Shown here: positions 50,392 to 59,632 of the stretch, piece by piece
How positions within the stretch are numbered: the stretch's first letter is position 1
How the letters are laid out: the number at the start of each line of letters is the position of its first letter
Source of the DNA: Solimonas fluminis
Lineage (GTDB): Bacteria; Pseudomonadota; Gammaproteobacteria; Nevskiales; Nevskiaceae
DNA: 64,000 nucleotides
Direction of reading: 5' to 3'
NCBI RefSeq assembly: GCF_002930645.1
Contig: NZ_PSNW01000002.1
Coordinates: 124,001-188,000, forward strand
Position numbers and translations under genes: made by a program
The notes under the pieces: model-generated
What the model saw: only the letters and a program-made list of their open reading frames with translations
Database searches by the model: none
What the model was told of the DNA's origin: nothing

Positions 50392-50862
50392 CTACTGGTC
50401 GGCCGGCGGAGTGACGGCGGGAGCCACCGTGCGCAGCGGCATCAGCGGCAGTTCCAGCCGCGGCAGCAGGCGCTCGATCTGCGCCAGCGCCTCGCCCTCC
50501 GAGTAGGGCTTGGCCGGGTGCTTGCCCCAGACCGGAGAGGGCCAGGCGGCGTCGGTGGTGAAGCGCACGATATGGTGCATGTGCAGCTGCGGCACCACGT
50601 TGCCCAGCGCCGCGATGTTGAGCTTGTCGCCCTTGTAGGCCTGCGCCAGGGCGCGGCTCAGGATCATCGATTCCCGGAACAGCTGGGTCTGGTCGGCCGC
50701 ATCCAGCTCGTGGATCTCGCGGACGTCGTTGCGCCGCGGCACCAGGATGTACCAGGGATACCGGCTGTCGTTCATCAGCAGCAGCCGCGACAGCGGCCAG
50801 TCGCCGGCCACGATGCAGTCGGCGTTGAGTCGGGGATGAAGGGTGAAGGACACGGAAGTCAT
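50392..50862 (-). CDS. HIT domain protein
   Basis: 156 residues. SRYPWYILVPRRNDVREIHE and NVVPQLHMHHIVRFTTD hold the histidine triad region (HxHxH followed by hydrophobics). Members hydrolyse or transfer nucleotides (e.g. adenylylated compounds). Divergent from the NAD(P)H-binding oxidoreductase gene. Confidence 0.9.
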   Translation of the reverse strand: MTSVSFTLHPRLNADCIVAGDWPLSRLLLMNDSRYPWYILVPRRNDVREIHELDAADQTQLFRESMILSRALAQAYKGDKLNIAALGNVVPQLHMHHIVRFTTDAAWPSPVWGKHPAKPYSEGEALAQIERLLPRLELPLMPLRTVAPAVTPPADQ

Positions 50863-50959
50863 GGGCCATCCTTGGCGTCAGGCCGCTTTTGACCAGCCGA
50901 CGCCGCCGCAGTTTCAATACCGGCGGTTACACTGCCGGCCATCGATTGAGGATAGCACC

Positions 50960-51610
50960 GTGAACGAGACCAAGACCGCCCTGCTGGCCGGGGCCACCGG
51001 CGCCGTCGGCCAGAAGCTGCTGCCGCTGCTGCTCGCCTCCCCCGACTACGGCCGGATCAAGGTGATCGGCCGCCGACCGCCGGCCCAGCGCCATCCCAAG
51101 CTGGAAGCGATCAGCAGCGACTTCGGCGACCTGCCGGCGCTGGGCGCGAGCCTGGCGGCGGACGACGTCTACTGCTGCCTGGGCACCACCCAGGGCAAGG
51201 CCGGCCGTGACGGCCTGGAGCGGGTGGACCATGACTACGTACTGGCCCTGGCCGCCGCCGCCCTGGCACAGGGCGCCCGCCAGTTCTTGGTCGTGTCGGC
51301 CATCGGCGCCTCGGTCCATTCGCCCTCGTTCTATTCGCGCGTGAAGGGCCGCATGGAGCAGGGCCTGGCGGCACTGGGCTACCCCTCGCTGCGCATCGTG
51401 CAACCCTCGCTGCTGCTGGGCGAGCGCGACGAGCACCGCCCCGGCGAGGCCTTCGCCCAGAAGCTCAGTCCCCTGCTGTCGCCTCTGCTGGCGGGGCCGC
51501 TGGCCAAGTACCGGCCGATCACGACGCAGGCGGTGGCCGAGGCGCTGCTGACGCTGTCGCGGCGGCCTTACCAGGGGACAAGGATTCATACGCTGCCGCT
51601 GCGGGGATAA
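50960..51610 (+). CDS. NAD(P)H-binding protein, HTATIP2/YwnB-like
   Basis: 216 residues from GTG 50960 (GAGGATAGCACC upstream). TALLAGATGAVGQKLLPLLL is the nucleotide loop; VIGRRPPAQRHPKLEAISSD, DDVYCCLGTTQGKAGRDGLE and FLVVSAIGASVHSPSFYSRV with the Tyr/Lys pair are typical of short atypical SDR proteins. Probably a reductase or redox-sensing protein. No operon partner. Confidence 0.88.
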   Translation: MNETKTALLAGATGAVGQKLLPLLLASPDYGRIKVIGRRPPAQRHPKLEAISSDFGDLPALGASLAADDVYCCLGTTQGKAGRDGLERVDHDYVLALAAAALAQGARQFLVVSAIGASVHSPSFYSRVKGRMEQGLAALGYPSLRIVQPSLLLGERDEHRPGEAFAQKLSPLLSPLLAGPLAKYRPITTQAVAEALLTLSRRPYQGTRIHTLPLRG

Positions 51611-51742
51611 GCACCGGGGCACATTCCGCTGTCGGGTTTAAGGGCGGACACCGCGCCGTCGTATCACATGCGCGGATCCACGAGGGCGGGAGTCCCCGCC
51701 TGTCGCGGAAGGCGGGATGCTCCGCTCTGCGGCTCAGGCCGG

Positions 51743-52633
51743 CTACCGATCCTTGCGCAGCTTCTCCCGCATCTCGTCGAAGCGCAGCTTCTCCTCCGGT
51801 TCCAGCTCGGGGTAGCGCAGGTCCAGCTTCTTGAGGCTGGAGACGATCAGCTCGGCCACGGTGGCACGCATGAAGGGCTTGTTGTCCGCCGGGATCGCGT
51901 ACCAGGGCGCCCAGGGGCGCGAGGTGGCATTGAGCGCGGCCTCGTAGGCCTTCATGTACTCGCGCCAGAAGCCGCGCTCGGTGATGTCCCCGCTCTCGAA
52001 CTTCCAGTTCTTCTCCGGCTCGTCCAGGCGGGCGAGGAAGCGCTGGCGCTGCTCCTCGCGCGACACGTTGAGCCAGAACTTGAGGATCAGCGTGCCGTTT
52101 CGCGCCAGGTGCTTCTCGTGGTCGCGGATCGATTCGTAGCGCTCCTCCCAGAGATCGTCCAGCTTCTTGGGGATGCGCGGCAGCTTCTGGTACTTGAGGA
52201 ACTCCGGGTGCACGCGCACCGCCAGGACCTCCTCGTAGTAGCTGCGGTTGAACACGCCGATGCGTCCGCGCTCCGGCAGGCGCGCGGACGTACGCCAGAG
52301 GAAATCGTGGTCCAGCTCCTGCAGCGAGGGACGCTTGAAGGAATGCACGTCGCAGCCGGCCGGGTCCACGCCGGTGAGCACGGCGCGGACGGTGCTGTCC
52401 TTGCCGGCGGCATCCATCGCCTGGAAGATCAGCAGCACGCTGTGATAGTCGTTGGCGTAGAGGATGTGCTGCAGCGCCGACAGTTCCTCCACCGCTTCCG
52501 CCAGCCAGAGCTTGCAGGTCTCCTTGTCGGCGCGCTTGGCCGGCGGCCTGGTGGCCGCGCGGGCCACGCGGAACGTGCCGTCGTAGGGGACGAGGTAGGG
52601 ACTGCGGACCGCGGCGAAACCGTTCTTGGGCAT
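51743..52633 (-). CDS. ppk2: Polyphosphate kinase 2
   Basis: 296 residues. Walker A in LLIFQAMDAAGKDSTVRAVL, Walker B region IGVFNRSYYEEVLAVRVHPE, lid DEPEKNWKFESGDITERGFW and PWYAIPADNKPFMRATVAEL. One-domain PPK2, class I or III, that moves phosphate between polyphosphate and nucleoside di- or monophosphates. Converges with the reductase gene; a haemolysin III-like gene precedes it. Confidence 0.95.
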   Translation of the reverse strand: MPKNGFAAVRSPYLVPYDGTFRVARAATRPPAKRADKETCKLWLAEAVEELSALQHILYANDYHSVLLIFQAMDAAGKDSTVRAVLTGVDPAGCDVHSFKRPSLQELDHDFLWRTSARLPERGRIGVFNRSYYEEVLAVRVHPEFLKYQKLPRIPKKLDDLWEERYESIRDHEKHLARNGTLILKFWLNVSREEQRQRFLARLDEPEKNWKFESGDITERGFWREYMKAYEAALNATSRPWAPWYAIPADNKPFMRATVAELIVSSLKKLDLRYPELEPEEKLRFDEMREKLRKDR

Positions 52634-52675
52634 GGGCTCTCCTCTTCTGCCGGGAGTCTGGGGCCCTGCGGCCGC

Positions 52676-53359
52676 TCAGTCCTGGGGCCCGGGAATCACG
52701 TACAACAGGATCGCAAAGAAATGCAGCACGCTGCCGGCCAGCACGAACAGGTGCCATACCGCATGGTGGTAGCGCAGGCTGGTCCAGGTGTAGAAGGCCA
52801 CGCCGCCGCTGTAGGTCAGCCCGCCCGCGAACACCAGCCACAGCGCCGCCGGCTCCAGCGCCACGAGCAGCGGCTTGATCGCCACCAGCGCGCACCAGCC
52901 CATCAGCAGGTAGATGGCCAGCGAGACCTTCTCGAACTTGCCGGTGGCGAAGATCTTGAACACCACGCCGGCCAGGGCCAGCCCCCAGGTGAAGGCAAAC
53001 AGGCCCCAGCCCCAGGGTCCGCGCAGGGTGATCAGCGTGAACGGCGTGTAGGTGCCGGCGATCAGGAAGTAGATCAGGGAATGGTCGATCACCCGCAGTA
53101 CGCGCTTGGCACCCGGCAGCGGGATCGAGTGGTACAGCGTGGAGGCGGCGTACATCAGCACCAGGGTGCTGCCGAAGATCGCCGCCGCCACGATATGCCA
53201 GGCGTCGCCGTAGAGGGTGGCCTTGGCCACCAGCACCACCAGCCCGACGATCGACAGCACGACGCCCAGGCCATGGGTCACGGCATGGCTGATCTCCTCC
53301 CCCAGCGAGTACAGGTTCTCGGCGCCGGTGATGTGCGGCGGCTGCAGCGGATGCCGCAG
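52676..53359 (-). CDS. Haemolysin III/YqfA-like membrane protein (start uncertain)
   Basis: About 227 residues, seven membrane helices. ENLYSLGEEISHAVTHGLGV is the family N-terminus; AASTLYHSIPLPGAKRVLRV, DHSLIYFLIAGTYTPFTLIT and YHHAVWHLFVLAGSVLHFFA carry the conserved Ser/His/Asp/His of the progestin-receptor/HlyIII fold. No ATG, GTG or TTG lies between the upstream stop and the conserved start. I place the start at CTG 53359, which has AAGGG 7 bases before it; a GTG at 53479 would overlap nfeD by 91 bases. Stop and product are firm. Confidence 0.8.
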   Translation of the reverse strand: MRHPLQPPHITGAENLYSLGEEISHAVTHGLGVVLSIVGLVVLVAKATLYGDAWHIVAAAIFGSTLVLMYAASTLYHSIPLPGAKRVLRVIDHSLIYFLIAGTYTPFTLITLRGPWGWGLFAFTWGLALAGVVFKIFATGKFEKVSLAIYLLMGWCALVAIKPLLVALEPAALWLVFAGGLTYSGGVAFYTWTSLRYHHAVWHLFVLAGSVLHFFAILLYVIPGPQD

Positions 53360-53388
53360 CGGGGTGCCCTTGGCGTGTTCGGGCTCGA

Positions 53389-53817
53389 TTATGCCGGCTC
53401 CACGTGCAGGGTGGCGCCATCGGCACGGGTGACCCGCACCTGCGTGCCGGCGGGCACGTCGGGGCCGGTGATGCGCCACTGCGAATCATCCACGCGCAGC
53501 TTGCCGACGCCGTTCACGATCGGGTCCTTCAGCGTGAAGTTGCGGCCGATGTAGGACTGGCCGCGTCGGTTGAGCATGGGCTGGTCGCTTTCCTGCGCCG
53601 GCGGACGGAACTTCTTCCACACCAGGAAGCTGGCCAGCGACAGTGCCGCGAACAGCACCAGCTCCAGCTCCCAGTTCAGCGGCAGCACCCAGCTCAGCGC
53701 ACCGACGATGATCGCCGAAGCCCCGATCCACAGCAGCACGAAGCCGGTGGGCAGCAGCATCTCTGCCACCAGCAGCACCAGCCCGAGGACCCACCAGTGC
53801 CAGTAAAGCACGTCCAT
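53389..53817 (-). CDS. NfeD family membrane protein
   Basis: 142 residues. Two or three helices (WWVLGLVLLVAEMLLPTGFV, LWIGASAIIVGALSWVLPL) and a C-terminal OB-like domain (YIGRNFTLKDPIVNGVGKLR, GTQVRVTRADGATLHVEPA). Short NfeD proteins pair with SPFH proteins; the QmcA-like gene is 18 bases upstream. Confidence 0.92.
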   Translation of the reverse strand: MDVLYWHWWVLGLVLLVAEMLLPTGFVLLWIGASAIIVGALSWVLPLNWELELVLFAALSLASFLVWKKFRPPAQESDQPMLNRRGQSYIGRNFTLKDPIVNGVGKLRVDDSQWRITGPDVPAGTQVRVTRADGATLHVEPA

Positions 53818-53835
53818 CGCGTCTCTCCGCTGCGC

Positions 53836-54786
53836 TTACTTCGGGGCGCCCGAAGCGGCCTTCTTGGTCAACTCGGCGATGCCGCCGAGGGCGCCGATGA
53901 CGTTGCCGGCTTCCAGTGGCATCAGCACCAGCTTTTCGTTGGGGCTGGTGGCGATGCGGCCCAGTGCCTCGATGTACTTGGTGGCGACGAAGTAGTTGAT
54001 CGCCTGCACGTCGCCCTTCTCGATGGCCTGCGACACCATCATGGTCGCACGGGCCTCGGCCTCGGCCTGGCGCTCGCGCGCCTCGGCGTCGCGGAAGGCG
54101 GCTTCCTTGCGGCCTTCGGCATCCAGGATGGCCTGCTGCTTCTCGCCCTCGGCGATCAGGATCTGCGACTGGCGCTCACCCTCGGCCTTGAGGATCGCGG
54201 CCTGGCGGAAGCCTTCGGCTTCCAGGATGTTGGCGCGCTTCTCGCGCTCGGCCTTCATCTGGCGCGCCATGGAATCGACCAGGTCGGTCGGCGGACGGAT
54301 GTCCTTGATCTCGATGCGGGTGACCTTGATACCCCAGGGCGTGGTCGCCTCGTCCACCACCGACAGCAGCTTGGCGTTGATGTGGTCGCGCTGGCTCAGC
54401 AGCTCGTCCAGGTCCATGGACCCCATCACGGTGCGCAGGTTGGTCATGGTGAGCTGCATGATCGCCAATTCCAGGTTCTGCACCTCGTAGGCCGCCTTCG
54501 GCGCGTCCAGGATCTGGAAGAACACCACGCCGTCCACGCCGACCATGGCGTTGTCCTTGGTGATGACCTCCTGCGAGGGCACGTCCAGCACCTGCTCCAT
54601 CAGCGACAGCTTGCGGCCGACGCGGTCCACCCAGGGCACCAGCCAGTGCAGTCCGGGGGTGAAGGTGGCGCGGTACTTGCCGAAGCGCTCGATCGTGTAT
54701 TCCTTGCCCTGCGGCACGGTGACTACACCCTTGAACAGGGTGACGATCGCGAAGATCACCAGTGCATAGAAGAAGAAGACGCCCAT
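53836..54786 (-). CDS. qmcA: SPFH/band-7 protein QmcA
   Basis: 316 residues. N-terminal anchor FFFYALVIFAIVTLFKGVVT, SPFH domain (VPQGKEYTIERFGKYRATFT, IEIKDIRPPTDLVDSMARQM) and a long Ala/Glu coiled coil (ILEAEGFRQAAILKAEGERQ repeats). Forms membrane microdomain scaffolds with NfeD and modulates FtsH-type proteolysis in relatives. Confidence 0.95.
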   Translation of the reverse strand: MGVFFFYALVIFAIVTLFKGVVTVPQGKEYTIERFGKYRATFTPGLHWLVPWVDRVGRKLSLMEQVLDVPSQEVITKDNAMVGVDGVVFFQILDAPKAAYEVQNLELAIMQLTMTNLRTVMGSMDLDELLSQRDHINAKLLSVVDEATTPWGIKVTRIEIKDIRPPTDLVDSMARQMKAEREKRANILEAEGFRQAAILKAEGERQSQILIAEGEKQQAILDAEGRKEAAFRDAEARERQAEAEARATMMVSQAIEKGDVQAINYFVATKYIEALGRIATSPNEKLVLMPLEAGNVIGALGGIAELTKKAASGAPK

Positions 54787-54831
54787 CGCCGCTACTCCTT
54801 TGTGGATGGAGCCGATTCTATCGGCCCTGTG

Positions 54832-55251
54832 TTACGCGCGCGCAAGCTCCTGGCGCGCGATGTTCTGGATCCGCTCGACCATAGAATAGAAGCCATTGCG
54901 GCGGTTCATCGTGATATGGTTCTCCAGTCCGAGGCGGGTGAAGATCTCGCCGATGTCGGAATCCGCGATCTCCCGCGGCGTCTTGCCGGAAACCACCGCA
55001 AACAGCAATGCGATCAGGCCCTTGACGATATGGGCATCGGAATCGCCGCGGAATTCCAGGGTGGGGGGTGTCCCCGGCCTCAGGCTGTGCGCAAACCAGA
55101 CCTGCGACATGCAGCCTCGCACCTTGTTGGCCTCCGTGTGCTCCTCCGCCGGCATCGGCGGCAGCTTGCGCCCCAGGTCGATCAGGAAGCGGTAGCGCTC
55201 CTCCCAGTCGCCCAGGAACTCGAAGGTTTCGATCAGTTCGTCCAGCTCCAT
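54832..55251 (-). CDS. sufE: SufE family sulfur-transfer protein
   Basis: 139 residues. [20 protein letters not shown] is the SufE opening; the acceptor Cys is in [39 protein letters not shown] and [16 protein letters not shown] follow. Receives persulfide sulfur from a SufS-type desulfurase for Fe-S cluster assembly. No other suf gene is adjacent. Confidence 0.93.
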   Translation of the reverse strand: MELDELIETFEFLGDWEERYRFLIDLGRKLPPMPAEEHTEANKVRGCMSQVWFAHSLRPGTPPTLEFRGDSDAHIVKGLIALLFAVVSGKTPREIADSDIGEIFTRLGLENHITMNRRNGFYSMVERIQNIARQELARA

Positions 55252-55364
55252 ATGCTCGTTCGTCCGCGTTTCATGCTGCAGCGTCCGGACATTATGACAG
55301 CGACGAACGGCGGGCATCCGGCGGTGTCACACTGGCGCCATCCAGGAAGCCGCCCGGAGCGTCC

Positions 55365-56336
55365 ATGCTGATCCGTATCCTGCCGCCGTCCGCCGTACCG
55401 CCCAGCGACATCACGCCGGAACCGGCCTACTACCGGCGCCGCGAGATCCTGGCCCGCATGGGCCTGGGCGCGGCGGCGCTGCTGGCCGCCGGCTGCGGGG
55501 ACGCCGCGGCGCCCGCCGCTCCGGCCGCCCCCGCGAACACGGCCGCGGGCCTGAAGATCGCCCGCCGCAGCGAGCAGGCCGGCGGCGAGACGGTGACCCC
55601 GTTCGAGACCACCAGCACCTACAACAACTACTACGAATTCGGCACCGACAAGGGCGACCCCTCGCGCAGCGCGCACAGCCTGCGCACCCGCCCCTGGTCG
55701 GTGGCGGTGGACGGCGAATGCGAGGCGCCGGGCCGCATCGACCTGGACGCGCTGATCCGGCCGCACGCCCTGGAGGAGCGCATCTACCGCCACCGCTGCG
55801 TGGAGGCCTGGAGCATCGTGGTGCCCTGGCTGGGCTTCCCGCTGGCGGACCTGCTGAAGCGCTTCAAGCCGACCTCGAAGGCGAAGTACGTCGCCTTCGA
55901 GACCCTGTACGACAAGGAGCAGATGCCGCTGGCGCGCTGGAGCGGCCTGGATCTGCCCTACAGGGAGGGCCTGCGCATCGACGAGGCCATGCACCCGCTG
56001 GCCTTCGTTTCGGTGGGCATGTACGGCAAGGTCCTGCCGAACCAGAACGGCGCGCCGCTGCGCCTCACCATTCCCTGGAAGTACGGCTACAAGAGCATCA
56101 AGTCGGTGGTACGCATCCGCTTCACCGAGAGGCAGCCCGTCACCACCTGGAACCAGATGGCGCCGCAGGAATACGGCTTCTACTCCAACGTGGACCCGGC
56201 CGTGGACCACCCGCGCTGGAGCCAGGCCACGGAGCGGCGCCTGGGCGAGCTGTTCAAGCGCAAGACCCTGCCCTTCAACGGCTATCCCGAGGTGGCCCCG
56301 CTCTACGCCGGCATGGATCCGAAGAAGCTCTACTGA
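55365..56336 (+). CDS. msrP: Protein-methionine-sulfoxide reductase catalytic subunit MsrP
   Basis: 323 residues. [20 protein letters not shown] is a twin-arginine signal, and it runs into [10 protein letters not shown], which also fits a lipobox. [20 protein letters not shown], the molybdopterin Cys in [20 protein letters not shown] and [20 protein letters not shown] are family landmarks. Molybdenum enzyme that repairs oxidised Met in periplasmic proteins, fed by MsrQ. Stop overlaps the msrQ start (TGATG). Confidence 0.96.
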   Translation: MLIRILPPSAVPPSDITPEPAYYRRREILARMGLGAAALLAAGCGDAAAPAAPAAPANTAAGLKIARRSEQAGGETVTPFETTSTYNNYYEFGTDKGDPSRSAHSLRTRPWSVAVDGECEAPGRIDLDALIRPHALEERIYRHRCVEAWSIVVPWLGFPLADLLKRFKPTSKAKYVAFETLYDKEQMPLARWSGLDLPYREGLRIDEAMHPLAFVSVGMYGKVLPNQNGAPLRLTIPWKYGYKSIKSVVRIRFTERQPVTTWNQMAPQEYGFYSNVDPAVDHPRWSQATERRLGELFKRKTLPFNGYPEVAPLYAGMDPKKLY

Positions 56337-56956
56337 TGGCGGCATTCCGGCGACCGCTGCTGTGGTGGCGGCTGGCCGCCTGGACGCTGGGCGGAGCCCC
56401 GCTGCTGTGGCTGGCATGGCGCGTGGCCACGGCCCGCCTGGGCGCCAACCCGGTGGAATTCCTGGAACACCAGACCGGCCTCTGGTCGCTGCGCCTGCTG
56501 CTGGCCACGCTGGCGATGACGCCGCTGCGCCGGCTGAGCGGCCGCTCCGAGGCGATCCAGGTCCGTCGCTTGCTGGGCCTCTGGGCTTATGCCTGGATCA
56601 CCCTGCACTTCGCGATCTATCTGACCTTCGACCTCGAGTGGTCGACGGCGCAATTGGCCAAGGACCTGGTGAAGCGCAGCTACATCACCCTGGGCTTTTC
56701 GGCCTGGCTGCTGCTGCTGCCGCTGGCACTGACCTCCACGCGCGGCTGGCAGCGGCGGCTCAGGCGCCGCTGGACCCTGCTGCACCGGCTGGTCTACCCG
56801 GCGGCGATCCTGGCCTGCCTGCATTTCCTGTGGCTGGTGAAGTCGGATGTGCGGGAGCCGGCGATGTATCTGGGGATTCTGGCCGTGTTGCTTGCCGCCA
56901 GGCTGGGGCGGCGGGGCAAGGCCCCCTCGGACGCGCAGGGTTCCCGTTCACGCTGA
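56336..56956 (+). CDS. msrQ: Haem b membrane subunit MsrQ
   Basis: 206 residues, six helices. GLWSLRLLLATLAMTPLRRL, GLWAYAWITLHFAIYLTFDL and LHRLVYPAAILACLHFLWLV carry the haem-ligand histidines. Passes electrons from the quinone pool or flavins to MsrP. The last residues (GSRSR) are encoded by the first arm of an intergenic hairpin repeat. Confidence 0.95.
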   Translation: MAAFRRPLLWWRLAAWTLGGAPLLWLAWRVATARLGANPVEFLEHQTGLWSLRLLLATLAMTPLRRLSGRSEAIQVRRLLGLWAYAWITLHFAIYLTFDLEWSTAQLAKDLVKRSYITLGFSAWLLLLPLALTSTRGWQRRLRRRWTLLHRLVYPAAILACLHFLWLVKSDVREPAMYLGILAVLLAARLGRRGKAPSDAQGSRSR

Positions 56957-57094
56957 GCCTGCCGGACCGTGGACGGGAACCCGTTGACCGCCGGCGATGG
57001 AATCCGTCCGTACCTCGACCGTCTCGGTACGAACGGACTCCTGGGGCCTGCCATCCCTTTCCCCGTCGCTGCGACGGGGGAAGGGATGGCAGGC
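56938..57094. repeat. Three consecutive hairpins between msrQ and the acylase gene
   Basis: Hairpin 1: GGGTTCCCGT / ACGGGAACCC (56938-56947/56973-56982). Hairpin 2, imperfect: GTCCGTACC / GGTACGAACGGAC (57006-57014/57026-57038). Hairpin 3: 24-base arms 57046-57069 and 57071-57094 around one base, pairing at every position but one (a G-T). No T-run. Lies between convergent genes. Confidence 0.85.
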
Positions 57095-57108
57095 CCTGGA
57101 GCTTTCGC

Positions 57109-59595
57109 TTATTCGCTCAACCGGTATTTCCGGATCGCATCCGCCTCGATCTGCTCCGCCCTGAACGGCAGCTTGTGCCAGCGCTTGGCCGAGTATTCGC
57201 GGGTGTAGTCGGAGAAGTGCGGATTGGCCGGATCGGTGGACTCGGAGTAGGTGAGGAAGCCCTCGGCCTCCACGCCGTCCTCGCCCCAGGTCACGGTCTG
57301 GATGTAGCTGTTGCCGTAGTCGATGTTGTAGCCCTCTTCGGAGATCGGGCCGGCGACCACCACGGTGAAGGCACCCTCGAAGTCCTCGCCGCCGAAGATC
57401 GGGATGGCCTTGTCGATGAAGCCGGGATGCTGGATCTCGCCCATCGGGGCATCCGGCGCAAAGCCGGCATCGGCAACGGCCTTTACCGCGTCGGCGAAGG
57501 CCACGCTCACCGTCGGCAGCAGCACGTTGATGCCGCGCGGCGTGTTGACCGGGTCGCTGGCCGAGAACGGCGTCAGGTACAGCAGCGGGTTCTCGGGCCC
57601 GATCGGCAGCGGCAGCAGCGGGCCGGCGACGCGGCGGTAGAACTCGCGCCAGACATGCGCACCCCTGGAATCCAGATTGGCCTTCAGGTCCCAGTTGCGC
57701 AGCGCCTCGCAGGCGGCGGCCACGTTCACCGGGCCGGAACTGCCCACCAGGGTCGGCAGGCGGCAGAGCGTGCCCACCACCGTATCGCGCTCCATCTGCG
57801 CCGACAGGATCTGGCTGGACAGCGCCACGTCCTGCAGCGTGGGAATGTCGAAGCGGTTGCCGGGCCGGCCGTCGGTGCCGCCGAGACGCCGGGTGATCTG
57901 CTGGATGCACAGGCGCGTGCGCAGCGAGCGGGCACTGCGTTCCGAGCCGATGATGCCGGCGTAGCCCTCCAGCGGCTCGGCCGGGTTGGTCAGCCAGTAG
58001 CTGTCGTTGCAGTTGTGCACCCAGTCGTCGCGCTGGATCTTCGGCAGGTTCGAGGGGCCGAAGATGCCCGGCCGCGGCGCATCCTCGTCGGTGTCCCATT
58101 CGCAGGCCGAGCGCGAGCCGTCCAGCAGCGGCAGGCCCGGCGCCAGCAGCTGCACCACCTGGTGCAGCGGCACCGCCTGGCAGGTGGTGACCTTGGAGTC
58201 GGGGACGTTGGGAACCACGCTGATGTCGCCGTAGTAGGCCTTGCCGCCGGGGCCGCTGGCCACGGTATTGACCCAGGGAATGCCCAGCACCTCGCCGTGC
58301 AGGCGGATGAACTCGTCCAGGCTCGCCGCCTGGTTCCAGCGCGCGAACTGGTTGATCAGGCTGTCGTTCTCGGCATTGGCGTCACGCAGCGCGTAGGCCT
58401 TGAGGTTGTTCCAGCCCAGGATCGGGATGCCGGCGGCCTTCAGCACCAGCACCGGGCCGTAGTGGGTCTTGTACAGCGTGCGCGTTTCCTGCGAGAGGCT
58501 GCCGTCGCCGTTCTTCACGTCGATGGTGAGCGGCACGGCCGTCATGTCGCGCATCTGACCGTCGTAGAGATACTGCGTCGGGTTCAGCGGATTCAGCGTC
58601 AGCTCGTAGAAGGTGAAGCGGTAGGCAGTGGAGACCGTGTGGCTCCAGGCAACGTGGTCGTTGAAGCCGATCAGGATCGCCGGCACCCCGTAGAGCGAGG
58701 CCCCCATGATGTCGAACTTGCCGGGGATCGTGGCATGGGCCAGGTACAGCCGCTCGGTGCCGATCCAGGGGAAATGCGGATTGCCGTAGACCACCGAGCG
58801 CCCGTCGGTGGTGGCGTCCTTGCCCAGGGCGTACATGTTGCTGCCGAACTTCCGGTCCTTCTGGAAGAAGCGGAACGGGCCCGGATCGCTGCGCAGCGCG
58901 GCGGCTTTCTGCTCCGCCGTGGGCTCGGCGGCCGGCCGGGCCCGCGCCGCGGCGGCGCTGGCGGCCGGCAGAGACAGCGGCGGCGGCTGTGCGGTGGCGA
59001 TCTCGTTGATCCAGACCGAGCCGGAAGCGATCAGCGCCAGGCGGTAGTAGCGCCGGTACATGTCGTTCTCTTCGATCTCGAAAAGCCAGTCGGCACCGCG
59101 GCAGGCGGCATGGCGCCCTTCGTGGCCGCCGGCCTTCAGCTCGCGGATGTAGCGGTTGTAGCCGTCGACGAAGCCCCTGGTGACGGCCTTGTAGTCCGGC
59201 AGGGTGTGGTCGCGCGCCGGGGCGATGGCTTCGTCGGTGGCGCTGCTGCGCCAGTAGAAGTCGCTGTCGACGTTGTTCGCGGTGGTGCCGTTGGGCTGGA
59301 TCGTATAGCTGCCGTCGCGGCCGAAGTAGCGCGCCCGCAGGCCGCGGATGGTGACGAAGTCCTCCTGCATCACGCAGAGGTTGTCTTCCGCGAAGGCATA
59401 GCCGTAGCCATAGCCCAGGCTGCCAAAGTCCTGTGCCTTGATGTGGGGAATGCCCAGGGAAGTGCGGGTGATGTCGACGCCGTACTTCACCCCGCCCGGA
59501 CCGGGCCCTTCCGTGGCGGTCTTTTCATCGGACCGGCTGCAACCGCCCACGAGCACCACCGCGGCCACCAGGCCGCCCACCAACCCCTTGCGCAT
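57109..59595 (-). CDS. Penicillin-acylase family (Ntn hydrolase) lipoprotein
   Basis: 828 residues. Signal VGGLVAAVVLVGGCS with lipobox VGGC. Opening ITRTSLGIPHIKAQDFGSLG and YGYAFAEDNLCVMQEDFVTI is the family N-terminus. The self-cleavage site is FGSNMYALG, Ser252 becoming the N-terminal nucleophile of the beta chain; GNPHFPWIGTERLYLAHATI and GFNDHVAWSHTVSTAYRFTF hold the His and oxyanion Val/Asn region. This pattern is of the acylase group that cuts acyl-homoserine lactones or other acyl amides; substrate cannot be told here. Alone in its unit. Confidence 0.9.
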   Translation of the reverse strand: MRKGLVGGLVAAVVLVGGCSRSDEKTATEGPGPGGVKYGVDITRTSLGIPHIKAQDFGSLGYGYGYAFAEDNLCVMQEDFVTIRGLRARYFGRDGSYTIQPNGTTANNVDSDFYWRSSATDEAIAPARDHTLPDYKAVTRGFVDGYNRYIRELKAGGHEGRHAACRGADWLFEIEENDMYRRYYRLALIASGSVWINEIATAQPPPLSLPAASAAAARARPAAEPTAEQKAAALRSDPGPFRFFQKDRKFGSNMYALGKDATTDGRSVVYGNPHFPWIGTERLYLAHATIPGKFDIMGASLYGVPAILIGFNDHVAWSHTVSTAYRFTFYELTLNPLNPTQYLYDGQMRDMTAVPLTIDVKNGDGSLSQETRTLYKTHYGPVLVLKAAGIPILGWNNLKAYALRDANAENDSLINQFARWNQAASLDEFIRLHGEVLGIPWVNTVASGPGGKAYYGDISVVPNVPDSKVTTCQAVPLHQVVQLLAPGLPLLDGSRSACEWDTDEDAPRPGIFGPSNLPKIQRDDWVHNCNDSYWLTNPAEPLEGYAGIIGSERSARSLRTRLCIQQITRRLGGTDGRPGNRFDIPTLQDVALSSQILSAQMERDTVVGTLCRLPTLVGSSGPVNVAAACEALRNWDLKANLDSRGAHVWREFYRRVAGPLLPLPIGPENPLLYLTPFSASDPVNTPRGINVLLPTVSVAFADAVKAVADAGFAPDAPMGEIQHPGFIDKAIPIFGGEDFEGAFTVVVAGPISEEGYNIDYGNSYIQTVTWGEDGVEAEGFLTYSESTDPANPHFSDYTREYSAKRWHKLPFRAEQIEADAIRKYRLSE

Positions 59596-59632
59596 GAATC
59601 TCTCCTCGGAATACTGCAGACCTTCGGGGGTC

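Noticed and set aside
50180-50917. Minus-strand frame containing MYVLSAARLGMPP
   Set aside because: This text comes from the intergenic repeat at 50241-50348 running into antisense of the HIT gene; it is a well-known kind of false gene.
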